From Apricaphanius iberus (lineage: Eukaryota > Chordata > Actinopteri > Cyprinodontiformes > Aphaniidae): 64,000 nt of DNA. Position numbers and translations under genes: made by a program. This document shows positions 30,290 through 40,597 of this stretch, one piece after another. Location of the stretch: assembly GCA_028564705.1 (NCBI GenBank), contig JAPXFQ010000166.1, positions 1,674,001 to 1,738,000 of the forward strand. Direction: 5' to 3'. The notes under the pieces were generated by a model. That model did not search any database and was not told the origin of the DNA. It saw only the letters and a list, made by a program, of their open reading frames with translations. The first letter of the stretch is position 1. Each line of letters opens with the position of its first letter.

Positions 30290-30558
30290 TTCAGACATAT
30301 CAAACTAAAATAATCACTAGAAGAGAAAAAAGCAGCCTTAAAAGGTCAAGGAAAGATTGCAAGAAGAAAAAAAACTGGTATGTGGCTTATAGCATTCAAA
30401 GGAAAGTTGGTAAAATGAGGAAAAGAGGGCATAACATAAAGGAGGAAATGATTATATCTAGATTAGGATTAAATAAAACCGTCTTAAATAAACTATTAAT
30501 TAAAGAGGGAAAACATGTTACTGGAAACTGTGGAACATGTAATATTACTTTTGCCTGA
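30290..30558 (+). pseudogene. RNase H-like C-terminal remnant of a non-LTR retrotransposon
   Basis: The frame ends WYVAYSIQRKVGKMRKRG..KEEMIISRLGLNKTVLNKLLIKEGKHVTGNCGTC. The order basic linker, (E)E..I.SRLR, LN..L..I.KH.TG.C..C matches the conserved tail following the RNase H-like domain in fish endonuclease/reverse-transcriptase polyproteins. It is A-rich and degenerate, with the catalytic parts absent. Called from motif order only. Confidence 0.4.
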
Positions 30559-30699
30559 AGTATACTGTTGAGAGAAGGGAAGTGGTATCATATTTACAAG
30601 ATATAAAATTACAACTTTACATCCAATACTTTTTAAGCAAAATTTTGAATTCTGAAGAATATATATACAAATAGGAGAAAGTGTTTGACACAATGATTT
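30559..30699. other. Non-coding spacer
   Basis: Short AT-rich sequence before the Tc1-like element. Confidence 0.5.
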
Positions 30700-31179
30700 T
30701 TGAAGTTTTCAAATTTACATTTAGAGGTCTGTGATTTGTATCAAAAGTACTATTCAACTGTGAGGGACATAATCTAAAACAAAATGCAGAAAATCACAAT
30801 GGATGATTTTTAAATCATTGTTTTCCATTTCATTGCATGACATAATTATTTGATACATCAGACAAAAAGAACTCGATATTTGACAAAGAAACCTTTGCAG
30901 TTATCACACATTTTCTGTAGTTCTTCACCAGGTGTGCAAACACTGAAGCAGGGATTTTGGCCGACTCTTCAATACAGCTCTTCTCCACAGTATTCAGGTT
31001 TCGGGGCTGTCGCTGCACAACACGGACTTTGAGCACTCTAAAAATATTTTTAATAATAGTCAGGTCCGGAGACTGGCTAGGCCACTCCAGGACCTTTAGA
31101 TGCTTCCTGCAGAGCCACTCCTTAGTTGCCCTGGCTGTGTGTTTTGGGTCGTTGCCATGCTGGAAGACCCAGCAACAAC

Positions 31180-32572
31180 CAAGGGGAAAACTCCGCCCGC
31201 AGAATGTGAAGCCAACGCGGAAGTGACAAAAATTGCAGTTCAGCCCTCATCCGCTGGGGGCTGGCTGCAAAAAGGAGCAACTTCCCATTGACTCCCATGT
31301 TAAAAAAGGCCAACTTTACAGCAAAAATAAACATGTTTACAGCCTGGTTCAAAAAACCATTTTAGGTTAGATAGTTCAGGTTTAGCATCATGACAACTCT
31401 GAGGGGGGTGAATGTTTTTCTAACTCCTCCGTTTATTTGTAATTTAATTTTGAAATTATGAATAATTAGGTGCGTGTCCTTTTGATTGACAGGTCTGTCT
31501 AGGCTAACGCTGGTGGCTAATGGTGGCTAACAGTAGCTAATATCTTGCTCCGTAGTCCGCTTGCGGAGCTCTTCACAGCCTGGGACTAACGTAAAGACAT
31601 TCGTCATTTGGTGTTTCTGAACTCCACAATCAGTTGCCTCTGCAGTTTTGGATGTTAATCTGCAATTATTGGGCAAAGATGGCTTGCTGTGGTGTTGATT
31701 ACAGTAACAGACCGTCCAAGAAGTCTCTGCTTTGGGGAAGCTTCATACCGGGCTTCATACTGGCTGAAGCTTAACGAGCTTGGGGGGTCTCTGTCAGGTG
31801 GCAGAGAGGAATGCTGTTCTGGTCGGAGCTTTTATCTCTCTCTACACGCGAGTTGGAGCAGGCGATCGGTCGGGTAGCAGCAGAGCAGCACAGTCGGCAG
31901 GACCGGGACGCCGCGGCAGACCCGGTCAGGTGGAGCACCTCGAGACTCAAGAGCGGGAGTAGTCTTCCATCAGGCTGGAAGACTACAGAGTTGGACTCTA
32001 GACAGACTGGATGATCGCTGGTTAGATCAGTACTGGTATGAGGAACACAGCTGGAGGCATAAACTAATGGATGTCTGATGTGAGGTGAGTCAAAAGCCTT
32101 TTATTTTTTTTAGGGCATCTGAATTTTCATGATGACTTTGTGACTACTTTTAGCTGGATGTGTTGTTAAGATAAGCCGACTAAGTCCTCACCCTCCACCG
32201 ATGGTAATGGAAATAACACAATATCAGGCCGTATTGATCCGACCCATTTGGGTCTTATTATATTGATATGTTTTCTCTACTCGAGATGTTTCTGCGTCTA
32301 AAGGGATCGTTGTTGAAAAACGGGGTAAAAGTCTCTCAACCGCGGTCTTCTGGCTTAAACTGGCTGCAGCCTGCGTTAGCTTCAGTTAGCTCCCGACTAG
32401 CTTCTGACTAGCTTATAGCTACGTCGGCTCGGAGCGTTAACCCTCCGCCCCCAGCCTCACAGCGCCACTCTCAGCTCCACCTCTTTGCCCATTTTTGGAG
32501 TTTCTGACAGTGACGAGGCGAGTGACACGGACAAGATGGCGGCGGTGTGAACCGCCCAACTGGCCTCATTTT
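31180..32572 (+). mobile_element. Unidentified ~1.4-kb insert inside the Tc1 transposase
   Basis: Tc1 homology stops after GGAAGACCCAGCAACAACC (31165-31180) and resumes at CTTCAATGCTCTTACTAAGG (~32573). The insert begins AAGGGGAAAACTCCGCCCGC and contains the repeat-like CCATTGACTCCCATGTTAAA and CAAACATGTTTACAGCCTGG blocks. GCTAA/GCTAGC-rich sequence appears near 31500 and 32400, and a GC-rich stretch near 31850-31930 and 32430-32550 includes ACAAGATGGCGGCGGTG. A THAP-like coding hint lies at 31679. I could not define terminal repeats or a duplication. Confidence 0.55.
31679..31770 (+). pseudogene. Possible degenerate THAP-type zinc-finger start
   Basis: From an ATG at 31679 the frame reads MACCGVDYSNRPSKKSLLWG. 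The spacing M-xCC-V-x-(C)-x-NR resembles the start of THAP C2CH fingers, which occur at the N-terminus of P-element-like, Kolobok and related transposases. Here the expected second Cys position is Tyr (TAT for TGT), and the frame soon stops. This is only a hint that the enclosing insert derives from a THAP-bearing transposon. Confidence 0.3.
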
Positions 32573-32847
32573 CCTTCAATGCTCTTACTAAGGGAAGGAG
32601 ATTGTTGGCGAGGGTCTCACGAATTCAGTCCCCATCCATCGTATCTGTGGGGGTACAGAAGTTAGATACAAGCTACCCCCTTTCCTTGTTATGTATGTAT
32701 TTTGTTTTATCTCTATTGTTTATTTCTATTGTTGATCATTTGGCTCCATTCCTCCTACTCAGACTGAGGTTAGTGATCATGCAATTGCCACCCTCCACCA
32801 GAGGAGGGCGTGTATGACTGTGAGTATTCCTGCCTCCGTCCTGCCGC

Positions 32848-32920
32848 AGCTTATGTTCAGTGCTGTGTCGGCTGCGAGGAGTGTGGACGCTCACAGTGTA
32901 CTTCATGTTTGTATTTACAG
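32848..32920 (+). repeat. 73-bp direct repeat, copy 1, inside solo LTR
   Basis: Starts AGCTTATGTTCAGTGCTGTG and ends TGTATTTACAG. Identical by eye to 33203-33275. It is followed by GTAAAC, so the junction CAG|GTAA resembles abutting acceptor and donor splice consensus. Confidence 0.9.
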
Positions 32921-33202
32921 GTAAACCTGCACAAATGACACGCGTATATATGTATGAGAGAGCATAAGAGTCCCCGATAGGAGCATTAATAAGATGGCCG
33001 TTTACTTTTGTGTTAGATTGATAGAAGTCTGGTTTAATGTTAGTAGCATGTGACAACTAGCAGCTAAGCTAACTTTTGTTTACAGAGCCGGGACTACGAA
33101 GTAACCGAGTAGTTGTTTAAACTGTGTATACACGTATCTGTAGCGAGGGGAAATGAGTACATGACAGGAGCTAAAATTATAATATTTGTTTTGGAGGAAG
33201 AA

Positions 33203-33275
33203 AGCTTATGTTCAGTGCTGTGTCGGCTGCGAGGAGTGTGGACGCTCACAGTGTACTTCATGTTTGTATTTACAG
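33203..33275 (+). repeat. 73-bp direct repeat, copy 2, inside solo LTR
   Basis: Exact second copy, offset 355 bp, followed by CCGACAGCAATAAACCC, which carries the polyadenylation signal. Confidence 0.9.
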
Positions 33276-34197
33276 CCGACAGCAATAAACCCGCGAAACT
33301 ACACACTGACTCATTATTGAAGTGTGCAACATATCCATCAACCCCTCAATAGGGTGCAGTTGTATCGTACCCCTTTGCAGAAAAGCATTCCCAGGCCATA
33401 TCAATCTCATTCAAAAATTACAACGTTCAGACGCCGAAGTGAGGTTAGGCTACGCCTTCTCCTTTGTTTGGTTAGTCTCCGCCCTGTCACTTTTGGCACG
33501 GCATACACTTTTGTCTCATCAGATTACATGACCTTCTCCCATTCCTCCTCTGGATCATCCAGATAGTCATTGGCAAACTTCAGATGGGCTTTGACATGCG
33601 CGGGCTTGAACAGGGGGACCTTGCGTGCACTGCAGGATTTTAGTCCATGATGGTGGAGTGTTTTACGATGGTTTTCTTTGAGACTGTGGTCCCACCTCTA
33701 TTCAAGTCATTGCCCAGGTCTTGCCATATAGTTCTGGGCTTATCCCTCGCTTTCCTCATGATCATTGATGCCCCATGAGGAGAGATCGTGCATGACACTC
33801 CAGACTGAGGGAGACTGACTGTCATCTTGAACATCTTTCATTTTCTAATTATTGCACCAAAGTTGCTGCCTTCTCACCAAGCTGCTTGTCTATTCTCCTG
33901 TAGCCCATCCCAGCCTTGTGCAGGTCTACAATTTTATCCCCGATGTCCTTGCACAGCTCTCTGGTGTTGGCCATTGTGGAGAAGTTGGAGTTTGTTTGAG
34001 TGTGTGGACAGATGTCTTCAATACAGGTAACGAGTTTAAACAGGTGGAGTTAATACAGGTAATGACTGGAGAACAGGAGGCCTTCTTAAAGAAGAAATAA
34101 CAGGTCGGTGGGAGCCTAAATTCTTAATAGTTGATAGGCTATCAAATACTCATGTCATGTAATGGAAATTAATTATTTAAAAATCATCTACATCTAG

Positions 34198-35590
34198 ATG
34201 TATCATATATCGATCAATGGATACTTGAAGCTGTGCAACAGCAACAGGACTATTAGGGTGTTCATTGCAAACTCGATGAGGTTGTGGAGAACCATCCTTG
34301 AGGCCAATGGAAACCCATTAAGCCAAATAATCTCAAAGACTGTTTATGGATACCGAATCAAGAATGGGGCCATAATCACCCACCTTCTCTACATGGATGA
34401 CATCAAGCTATATAATAAGAGCAAACAGAACATGGATTCCCTGATCCACACCACCAGGATCTATAACAATGATATTGAGATGTCATCCAGGCTTGACAAA
34501 TGCAATAGGATTTTAATAAAGTGAGGCAAGGTAGTCCACACTGAAGGGGTCTCAATCCCAGATGGAACGATAGCAAACATTCAGGACAGATACAAGCACC
34601 TGGGATTACCACAGGCAAATGGTAACCTCGATTAGGCAACGAGGGAAGCAGCAACAGCCAAATACCTCCAAAAAGTGAGGCAAATCCTAAGAAGCCAGTT
34701 TAATGGAAAGAACAAGTCCAAGGCAATAAATGGCTATGCCCTGCCAGCAATCAGATACCCCGCGGGAATAATAAGGTGGCCAAAGGATGAGATACAGACC
34801 AAAGACACAAAAGCTCCTCACCATGCATGGTAGGTTCCATCCCAAATCCAGCTCCCTGAGACTGTACATAAGCCGAAAGGAAGGAGGCTAAGGACTGATG
34901 AGCGTGAGAGCCACTATTCAGGATGTACATCAAGGACAAAGATTTAACTAATGACATACTCAGTGAATTCCTGAAACAATGGCAAAATGAGGAGGTGCTG
35001 GAGGAGGAACCATCATGGAAGGACAAGCCCCTACATTGGATGTACCACCGGAAGACAACTGAAGTGGCTGATCTCAAGAAATCCTACCAATGGTTAGAGA
35101 GGACTGGACTACAGAACACCACAGAGGCACTTATCATACCAGAGCAATAAAGGCTCAGATCTATCACACCAGACAAGACCCAAAGTGTAAGCTGTGCAAA
35201 GAATCATCTGAGACAATCTGGTACAGCAGGGTGTAAAATGCTTGCAGGGCAATCCACATGGAATGTCATAACCAAGTGGCTATAAAGAAACATCTGTGCT
35301 GAGTATGAGCTGGAAACCCCAAGGTCAAAGTGGGAAACACCTAAAAAGGTGGTGGAGAATGACCCGGCAAAGATCCTGTGGGACTTCCAGATCTATACAG
35401 ACAGAATGGTAATGGTGAAACAACCGGACATTGTGGTGGTTGATAAAGAGCAGATGAAAGCCGATGTGGTGGATGTGGCAATATCAAGTGATGGTAAGAT
35501 CAAGAAGAAGGAACATGAGAAACATGAGAAATAAGAAGTATTTGGAACAGGACAGATAATGTATAGTACTCTCAAGCTCCCAGACCTCTG
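34198..35590 (+). pseudogene. Rex6/R4-like non-LTR retrotransposon, C-terminal half, decayed
   Basis: Pieces in order on the plus strand: the end of the reverse transcriptase with the catalytic LLYMDDIKLY (34390-34420), TTRIYNNDIEMSS, AATAKYLQKVRQILRSQ (34650-34700), YALPAIRYPAGII (34735-34775), LPSWED-type PSWKDKPLHWMYH near 35010-35050, and VADLKKSYQWLERTGL. A CKLCKE zinc-finger half follows near 35190. The restriction-enzyme-like endonuclease segment is at 35349-35534 (ILWDFQIYTDRMVM..QPDIVVVDKEQ..VVDVAIS). This domain order is that of the R4/Dong group, named Rex6 in teleosts. Several stops and frame changes show it is dead. The 5' half is missing, and the 3' end abuts a TA microsatellite. 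Confidence 0.65.
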
Positions 35591-35608
35591 GTAGAGGTCC
35601 CACAATTT

Positions 35609-35612
35609 TTTT

Positions 35613-35651
<39 letters not shown>

Positions 35652-35670
35652 TACATATATATATATATAT
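35609..35670. repeat. TA microsatellite
   Basis: Interrupted (TA)n just after the 3' end of the Rex6-like remnant. Confidence 0.85.
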
Positions 35671-36684
35671 TAGTGCTGTCATCAGATATTTTTTTTAAAT
35701 GAATTAATCATGATCTGTAATTTTTTTTATCTAATTAATTTTATTTTTAATCTCACCTAATAATTGCTGAGAAAACCTCTCATCTTAAAGTATTTTCATT
35801 TAAATTTATTACACTAGTGTAATCCAACAAAGGTTTGATATATGTATATAATTAAAAAGTGGTTTCATGATCTAATCTATTGCATTTAACAGACTTAAAG
35901 AGATGCAGTCCCAGCATTTACAGTCTGTTGTTTTTGTGACTAGTCCTAAATGGCGACAACAACCTTCTTCCTCAAGCATATCCAGGTCATTGGCGTTCTG
36001 GAATAATTGGGGTAAATATCTGCTTTGAGTCCAGCTGTATTATGGGTTAAAACAACATGTAATATGCACCTTATTTTTTCTAACAATGGCTTGCCATAGC
36101 CTGGAGCGGCTGGTTTGAGCTCCAGCGTGCAGGGCAGACTGGTTGCCTTATGTCTGTGAGCGGTCTGAGACGGGAGAGTGCCCCGTTGCTCTGTAAGAAG
36201 AGTAATGTTACATGCCTCACCCAAAAATATCGAATAACCCCATAACAAGGTCCTAGATTTGAAAATATTCGCTTTTATTTTTGATAGAGATTTGTGAGAG
36301 CGATTTAAAAACTTGAGTAGACTGTCTGCAACTCCCCGCTCCTTCTCACCTCACTCTCCATACCTCCTACAATAGAAGAAAGTAATCTTATGGTCAGTTT
36401 ATAGCCTTTGATTACCCCTAACACAAGAAGCCCAAAGCATAAAAACGGATTTCTTTTTATTTTCTTTTTTTTAGCGAGTCCTAACTGGCAGTGTGGAACT
36501 CAGCACTTGTGTACGTAGTACAAGCCCAACAGATTTACTTTCTCAAGCAGAGCATTACAGCTTTTGCTATAGAACTCCACTTTATACGAATGTGTGAAAA
36601 ACTTTATTTATTAAAGATTGCAGTGGGTTTAATTTCTTGAAGTTATGGACATGGAAACAAGAAAACATGAGAGGTAGGAGTGTG
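35671..36684. other. Non-coding; possible transposon terminus at 35671
   Basis: TAGTGCTGTCATCAGATATT followed by TTAATCATGATCTGTAATT resembles the end of fish hAT-like elements whose ends read TAGTGCTGTCAA. A possible partner (AAAAATAGATTAACGTGATT) appears at about 38750, which would place the next feature inside it. Weak. No gene seen. Confidence 0.35.
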
Positions 36685-38715
36685 ATTTTTTTTGTGTTTT
36701 TTTTTGTTTTTGTTTTTGTGAATTGATGATACAAGAGAGGAAGGGGAATACAAAGAACACAAGAAAACATACCAGTCCTCCACATCCACTGGATGGCAGA
36801 GAGATGGAAAAAAAACAAGAAAAAAAACCAACAACCAATCGAACAGAGCAACATTAACAAAACAAAAGAATAAACATGAACTAAGAACACCACATATTCA
36901 CAACACACAAAAATGGGCATATAAATACAACACCAATGTCAATAAAAAGCTCTTGACACCAATTATCTATTAATGATAACCTCAGCCAAAGAATATGTCT
37001 GTAAAAACAGATGTCCCCTCACCGTGAGAGATCATGCAGGTGCATATCAGGTTTCTCCATGCAAGTGTTTGATAGCTGATCTAAGGAGCCGTCAATCTGT
37101 CCCACAGGAAGGAGGTCAGGGTTATGGACGCCCAGAGGGCCCAAGAGCTCAGGAACCACAGGCGGACTAACACAGAGCTGACTGTACCCCTCAAGAGAGG
37201 AACAGAGGGAAGCCAAAGGGGAACATCTAGCAGCTACAATGCCAGGGCCTGGGAAGATGCAGGGACGAGCCCGCAACCAGCCGATGGATGACACACACGA
37301 CCGCCACCCTGGGCCAACCTACACCGCCGACACCATGGCAAGGCGCCACAGTATCAGCTACAGTGGACGGACCCCCACCGCCAGGTCATGCCCAGCAAGC
37401 ACCTGGACACCCAGATCTACCAGCTCCCGCCCCACACAGAGCGCCTACACCAGGCATCCAGCCAAGGCCAGACAAACTCCCTCGATGAACTGATCAGGCA
37501 CAGAACCCACAGAACCGGCAGCTGATCCGAGAACCAGAGCCGACCCCGCCGAGCCACCGAACGGGACCACCCAACTATTCAAAACTTGCACCGCCAAAAG
37601 AGGTGTCCCAACCAACCCAATGAGGATCTCGGTCCAAAACATTGGCCGTCCAACACACCGGCCCTTCCAAGACTGGCCAGGTAGGCACCAGGGCAGAGCC
37701 TGACTGCATCTGGGCCCCCAGCGTCAGACATCAGGTGCCACTGATGCACCAGCGGGCAGGGGCATCAGTCACTGGCAAGTAGATAGAGACACACGGACAC
37801 AATACCCTCCCTCTTACGCACACACATTCTCACCAGAACACCCAAGAAAGGACACTGTACACTCATTCATACACCTCATACACACTCTATACCCCCAGGT
37901 CCAGGCACAGATGCCCCAGCAGAGTAATCTGTGCCTGTACCTGGTAGACGAACCCCCTGCCCACTAGGATGGGGACAAGCAGACCACCTACAGACCAAAA
38001 AATGGCAAGAGCACCCCAGGTCCCCGACCAGATGGCCTAATGTAACTCCCAAACCCCAACACCAGATGGTCAGTAGCAAACAGGGTTGTAGAAAGACCCC
38101 TAGTCTCTGTCCTCCTGCTCGACTGTGGTGTTGCGTGTTGTTCTAATGTGAACTTAAAACAGAGGGGTGGGAGATGGGAATGCTGCCAGACACCCCCATC
38201 TCCCACCCTGGGCCCTCAGTGTCTAGATGCAGTTAAGCAGTGGTCACCAGCACCAGAGGTGAAGCTCTTTGAAGAGCTCCACCTCCGGAGCTGAAAATCA
38301 TGCCCACAGCAAGGTCCCTACTTATGTGTGTCTCCTGAAAATTTTACAAGTGAGAATCTCTAAGTTGCACAGTAAAATTAGGACCCAGGCCACCACTGGA
38401 TAGCGAAGGCGGAAAACCCTACTCGCACTCCAGTGACGTGCCCATGCCCCAAGATCATACGAGTGGCACAATGATGGAGCAGGTGGACAGAGGCGTCTGG
38501 GGATTGGAAGGAAATCCCTGGGGTGACATATTGACTTCCCAAGGAGTCGACTTCCCAGAGAATCAGCTCCCCCACTGACTCCAATAGGCAGCCCCGTTCA
38601 GCACGATCCACCAGCGGTGGGAGGCCTTGGTTCATCCAATTCAGGGCCCACGGCCCAGGCACCACCAAGCCCCATGGAGCCCAAGGCCGCCCCCTACGGA
38701 TTTCATTTAAAGGCA
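36685..38715 (-). mobile_element. Probable LINE 3'-UTR-derived block, minus orientation
   Basis: About 2 kb of strikingly strand-biased, GC-rich sequence, with the plus strand rich in C and A and the minus strand in G and T, between AT-rich flanks. Read on the minus strand it ends with CACAAAAACAAAAACAAAAA, an A-rich terminus as expected for a retrotransposed 3' end. Frames of 60-112 codons on both strands show no protein similarity. I infer a 5'-truncated LINE (perhaps L1-like) untranslated region; the family is not proven. Confidence 0.4.
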
Positions 38716-39469
38716 ACTAGCATACAGGAACAATACAATTAAAGATAAAAAAATAGATTAACGTGATTAAAAAACAAAGTGTTTCTTGAAGGCACCACAG
38801 GTGCAAATGCAGCATTTCTGCTGGCTGAAATGAACCGAGAGCTTCATGACGAATTATCAAGCTGTCTCATTCCCCAGCTGCAAGACATTTCAAAGCAGAG
38901 TAAGTTGGGTCTCTAATCTGCAGGAGATATCAGTGACAAAGTTTCACAGAAAATAACAAAGGATGGTCAGGAAAGTTGGTAGATTTGTTGCTAGGCCCTT
39001 GAAGATAAGTGGTATAGAACATGGTTGGATGGATGGATAATGGTCCTGCAACATGGCGAATTAGCCACACGCTTGAAAAAAAATGCATAAATTAAATTTC
39101 CCAGTGTCATTAATGTAGCCGGGTTGCGGGTGAAAAGATCCAGTCTAAATTTATAGGTATTATTTAAATATGTGCCTATAGTGGAGCATCCTGCATTTCA
39201 AAATTATCATTTGCAAATGATTGATGGGGACATATCCACGACATCCCCGGCTATTGACGTCTCAAAATATTGAATAATTGTGTACATTAATAAATACAGT
39301 AGAATGGTTAGCTGTTGGAAAGCATATCTGTTAAAAAATATTGCTTACTGATAACATTGTGTGTATTTTTGGACATTATACGCCAAAAGTTATAGTCACT
39401 GTTGGTTTTTCGCAAGTTTAAAAAAAACTTAAACCTTTCAAATAATTAAAGAACCCAATTCTCTACATT
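38716..39469. other. Non-coding; SINE-tail scrap near 38990-39040
   Basis: GAAGATAAGTGGTATAGAAC followed by TTGGATGGATGGATAATGG is the extreme 3' end of the (GGAT)n SINE. The remainder has no recognisable feature. Confidence 0.5.
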
Positions 39470-39473
39470 TTAA

Positions 39474-40470
39474 AGGGACTATATGATGCTATTTCACTGC
39501 TTTCAACTTCTGGGATAGACATATGATAAAATGTTACCGTTGGTGTTATACAGTATTGATTTGTCCTTATATTTAACTTGTATCCTGTAGTTAATGTTAG
39601 ACAATGAAGTAAAACAGATAGTTTCTCTATAAACCCGCCTCCTGCACCCCAACGCTCCGCTGCACAGCCGGGAGCAGATCAAACTGAAACAAACAGTGCT
39701 AAGCTTAATCACAAACAGAATTCTCACAAATAATTTGAAAAGCCCAGAGTACCACAATTAAACTCTGTTATATTAAGGGCTCACACGTTTGGTTTATTTG
39801 ATTTTTTTGTGTGTGTTAAAAACTGAGTCAATAAAGCTTATTTCTTTTGCTAAATCCCCAGGCTTTAGACAGAGCCCAGACCAACACAGCTGCATCCACT
39901 AAGCAAATCTTTCCATCCCAGTATATAAAAAAGCCGTGGGTGTTGTTTGCCACACAATGCTGTTATAAGATCACATAAGCAGCTTGATAAATGGCTAACC
40001 TACATTATCATTAGCATGTAGCCACTAACTTCTCTGTCCATCAAGCTACTTTTTTCTTTGATCCAGCTGCTGTTCTTTAGGAATGTAGAATACAATCTTG
40101 TAATCCATGCAGCCAAACATGATAAAAAATCCAACACAAAAGTGTTTTAAGATGCCAAAAACCAAAGCAGCCATTAGCTGTGAGAGGGACGAGGGTGTGT
40201 TTGAAATCCTACCGGGGCAAGCCGCTCTGCCTGCAGGGGTGGTGCTGGCAAATCTAGCTCTCAAACTTAAACTAGTGATGTCACTAGTTGAACACTGAGT
40301 CGATTTCTAGGAGAGGGAGGGGCAGTTGCTCAGAGAGCAGAATTCAGGAGGAGTACTCAGACATGCGTAAATTAAGCTAAAAACCACTTTGGTGGGGGTT
40401 TTTAATGAGAAAATTGCACTACTATATGGTTGAAAACTCAAAAAACTTGATTTTGCATGATATAGGCCCT
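39474..40470. mobile_element. TTAA-flanked non-autonomous DNA transposon
   Basis: The left end AGGGACTATATGATGC and right end (reverse complement) AGGGCCTATATCATGC form 16-bp inverted repeats with few mismatches. They are flanked by TTAA at 39470-39473 and 40471-40474. TTAA duplications are used by piggyBac- and Kolobok-type transposons. The 997-bp interior has no transposase. Confidence 0.7.
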
Positions 40471-40474
40471 TTAA

Positions 40475-40597
40475 AGAAAACCAGCATTTGGGTTTATTTT
40501 ATTACTGGTGAATATCTCCCTCCATTCCTTGGTCTGTTCATTTAGCCTAACACAGCATGTTTGACAAATATAATTAATACAATAAACACATTTTCTA
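40475..40597. other. Non-coding spacer
   Basis: Short sequence between two transposable elements. Confidence 0.5.

Larger units (their letters stand above)
32646..33331 (+). mobile_element. 686-bp solo LTR with 4-bp target duplication
   Basis: Starts TGTGGGGGTACAG, ends AGTGTGCAACA, and is flanked by TATC at 32642-32645 and 33332-33335. Removing it restores Tc1 coding sequence (CCATCCATCG / TATCCATCAACCCCTCAATA). A polyadenylation signal CAATAAAC lies at about 33283. It contains an exact internal 73-bp duplication. A 4-bp duplication is compatible with several LTR clades, so the clade is unassigned. Confidence 0.7.
30830..33974 (-). pseudogene. Tc1-like transposase in three pieces
   Basis: The start codon is at the complement of 33974, with N-terminal [20 protein letters not shown] and [16 protein letters not shown] (helix-turn-helix) near 33880-33974. 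The middle continues through 33840-33340, where a stretch at 33390-33450 is diverged or partly deleted. A short piece at 32573-32640 lies between the two insertions, and the C-terminal part spans 31172-30830 ([20 protein letters not shown] .. VKNYRKCV). Stops and frameshifts are frequent, so no functional enzyme is possible. Confidence 0.75.
30700..34190 (-). mobile_element. Tc1-like transposon, minus orientation, with two nested insertions
   Basis: Left subterminal sequence (AGAGGTCTGTGATTTGTATC ... CAACTGTGAGGGACATAATC) and right subterminal sequence (CAAATACTCATGTCATGTAA ... TTAATTATTTAAAAATCAT) are those of one fish Tc1 family. Transposase sequence between them is split twice: at about 31180-32570 by an unidentified insert, and at 32646-33331 by a solo LTR. 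The right inverted repeat is lost where the Rex6-like remnant begins. Confidence 0.75.

Noticed and set aside
36973..38716. Many 60-112-codon frames in the GC-rich block
   Set aside because: They occur on both strands without similarity and result from low stop-codon density in this composition.
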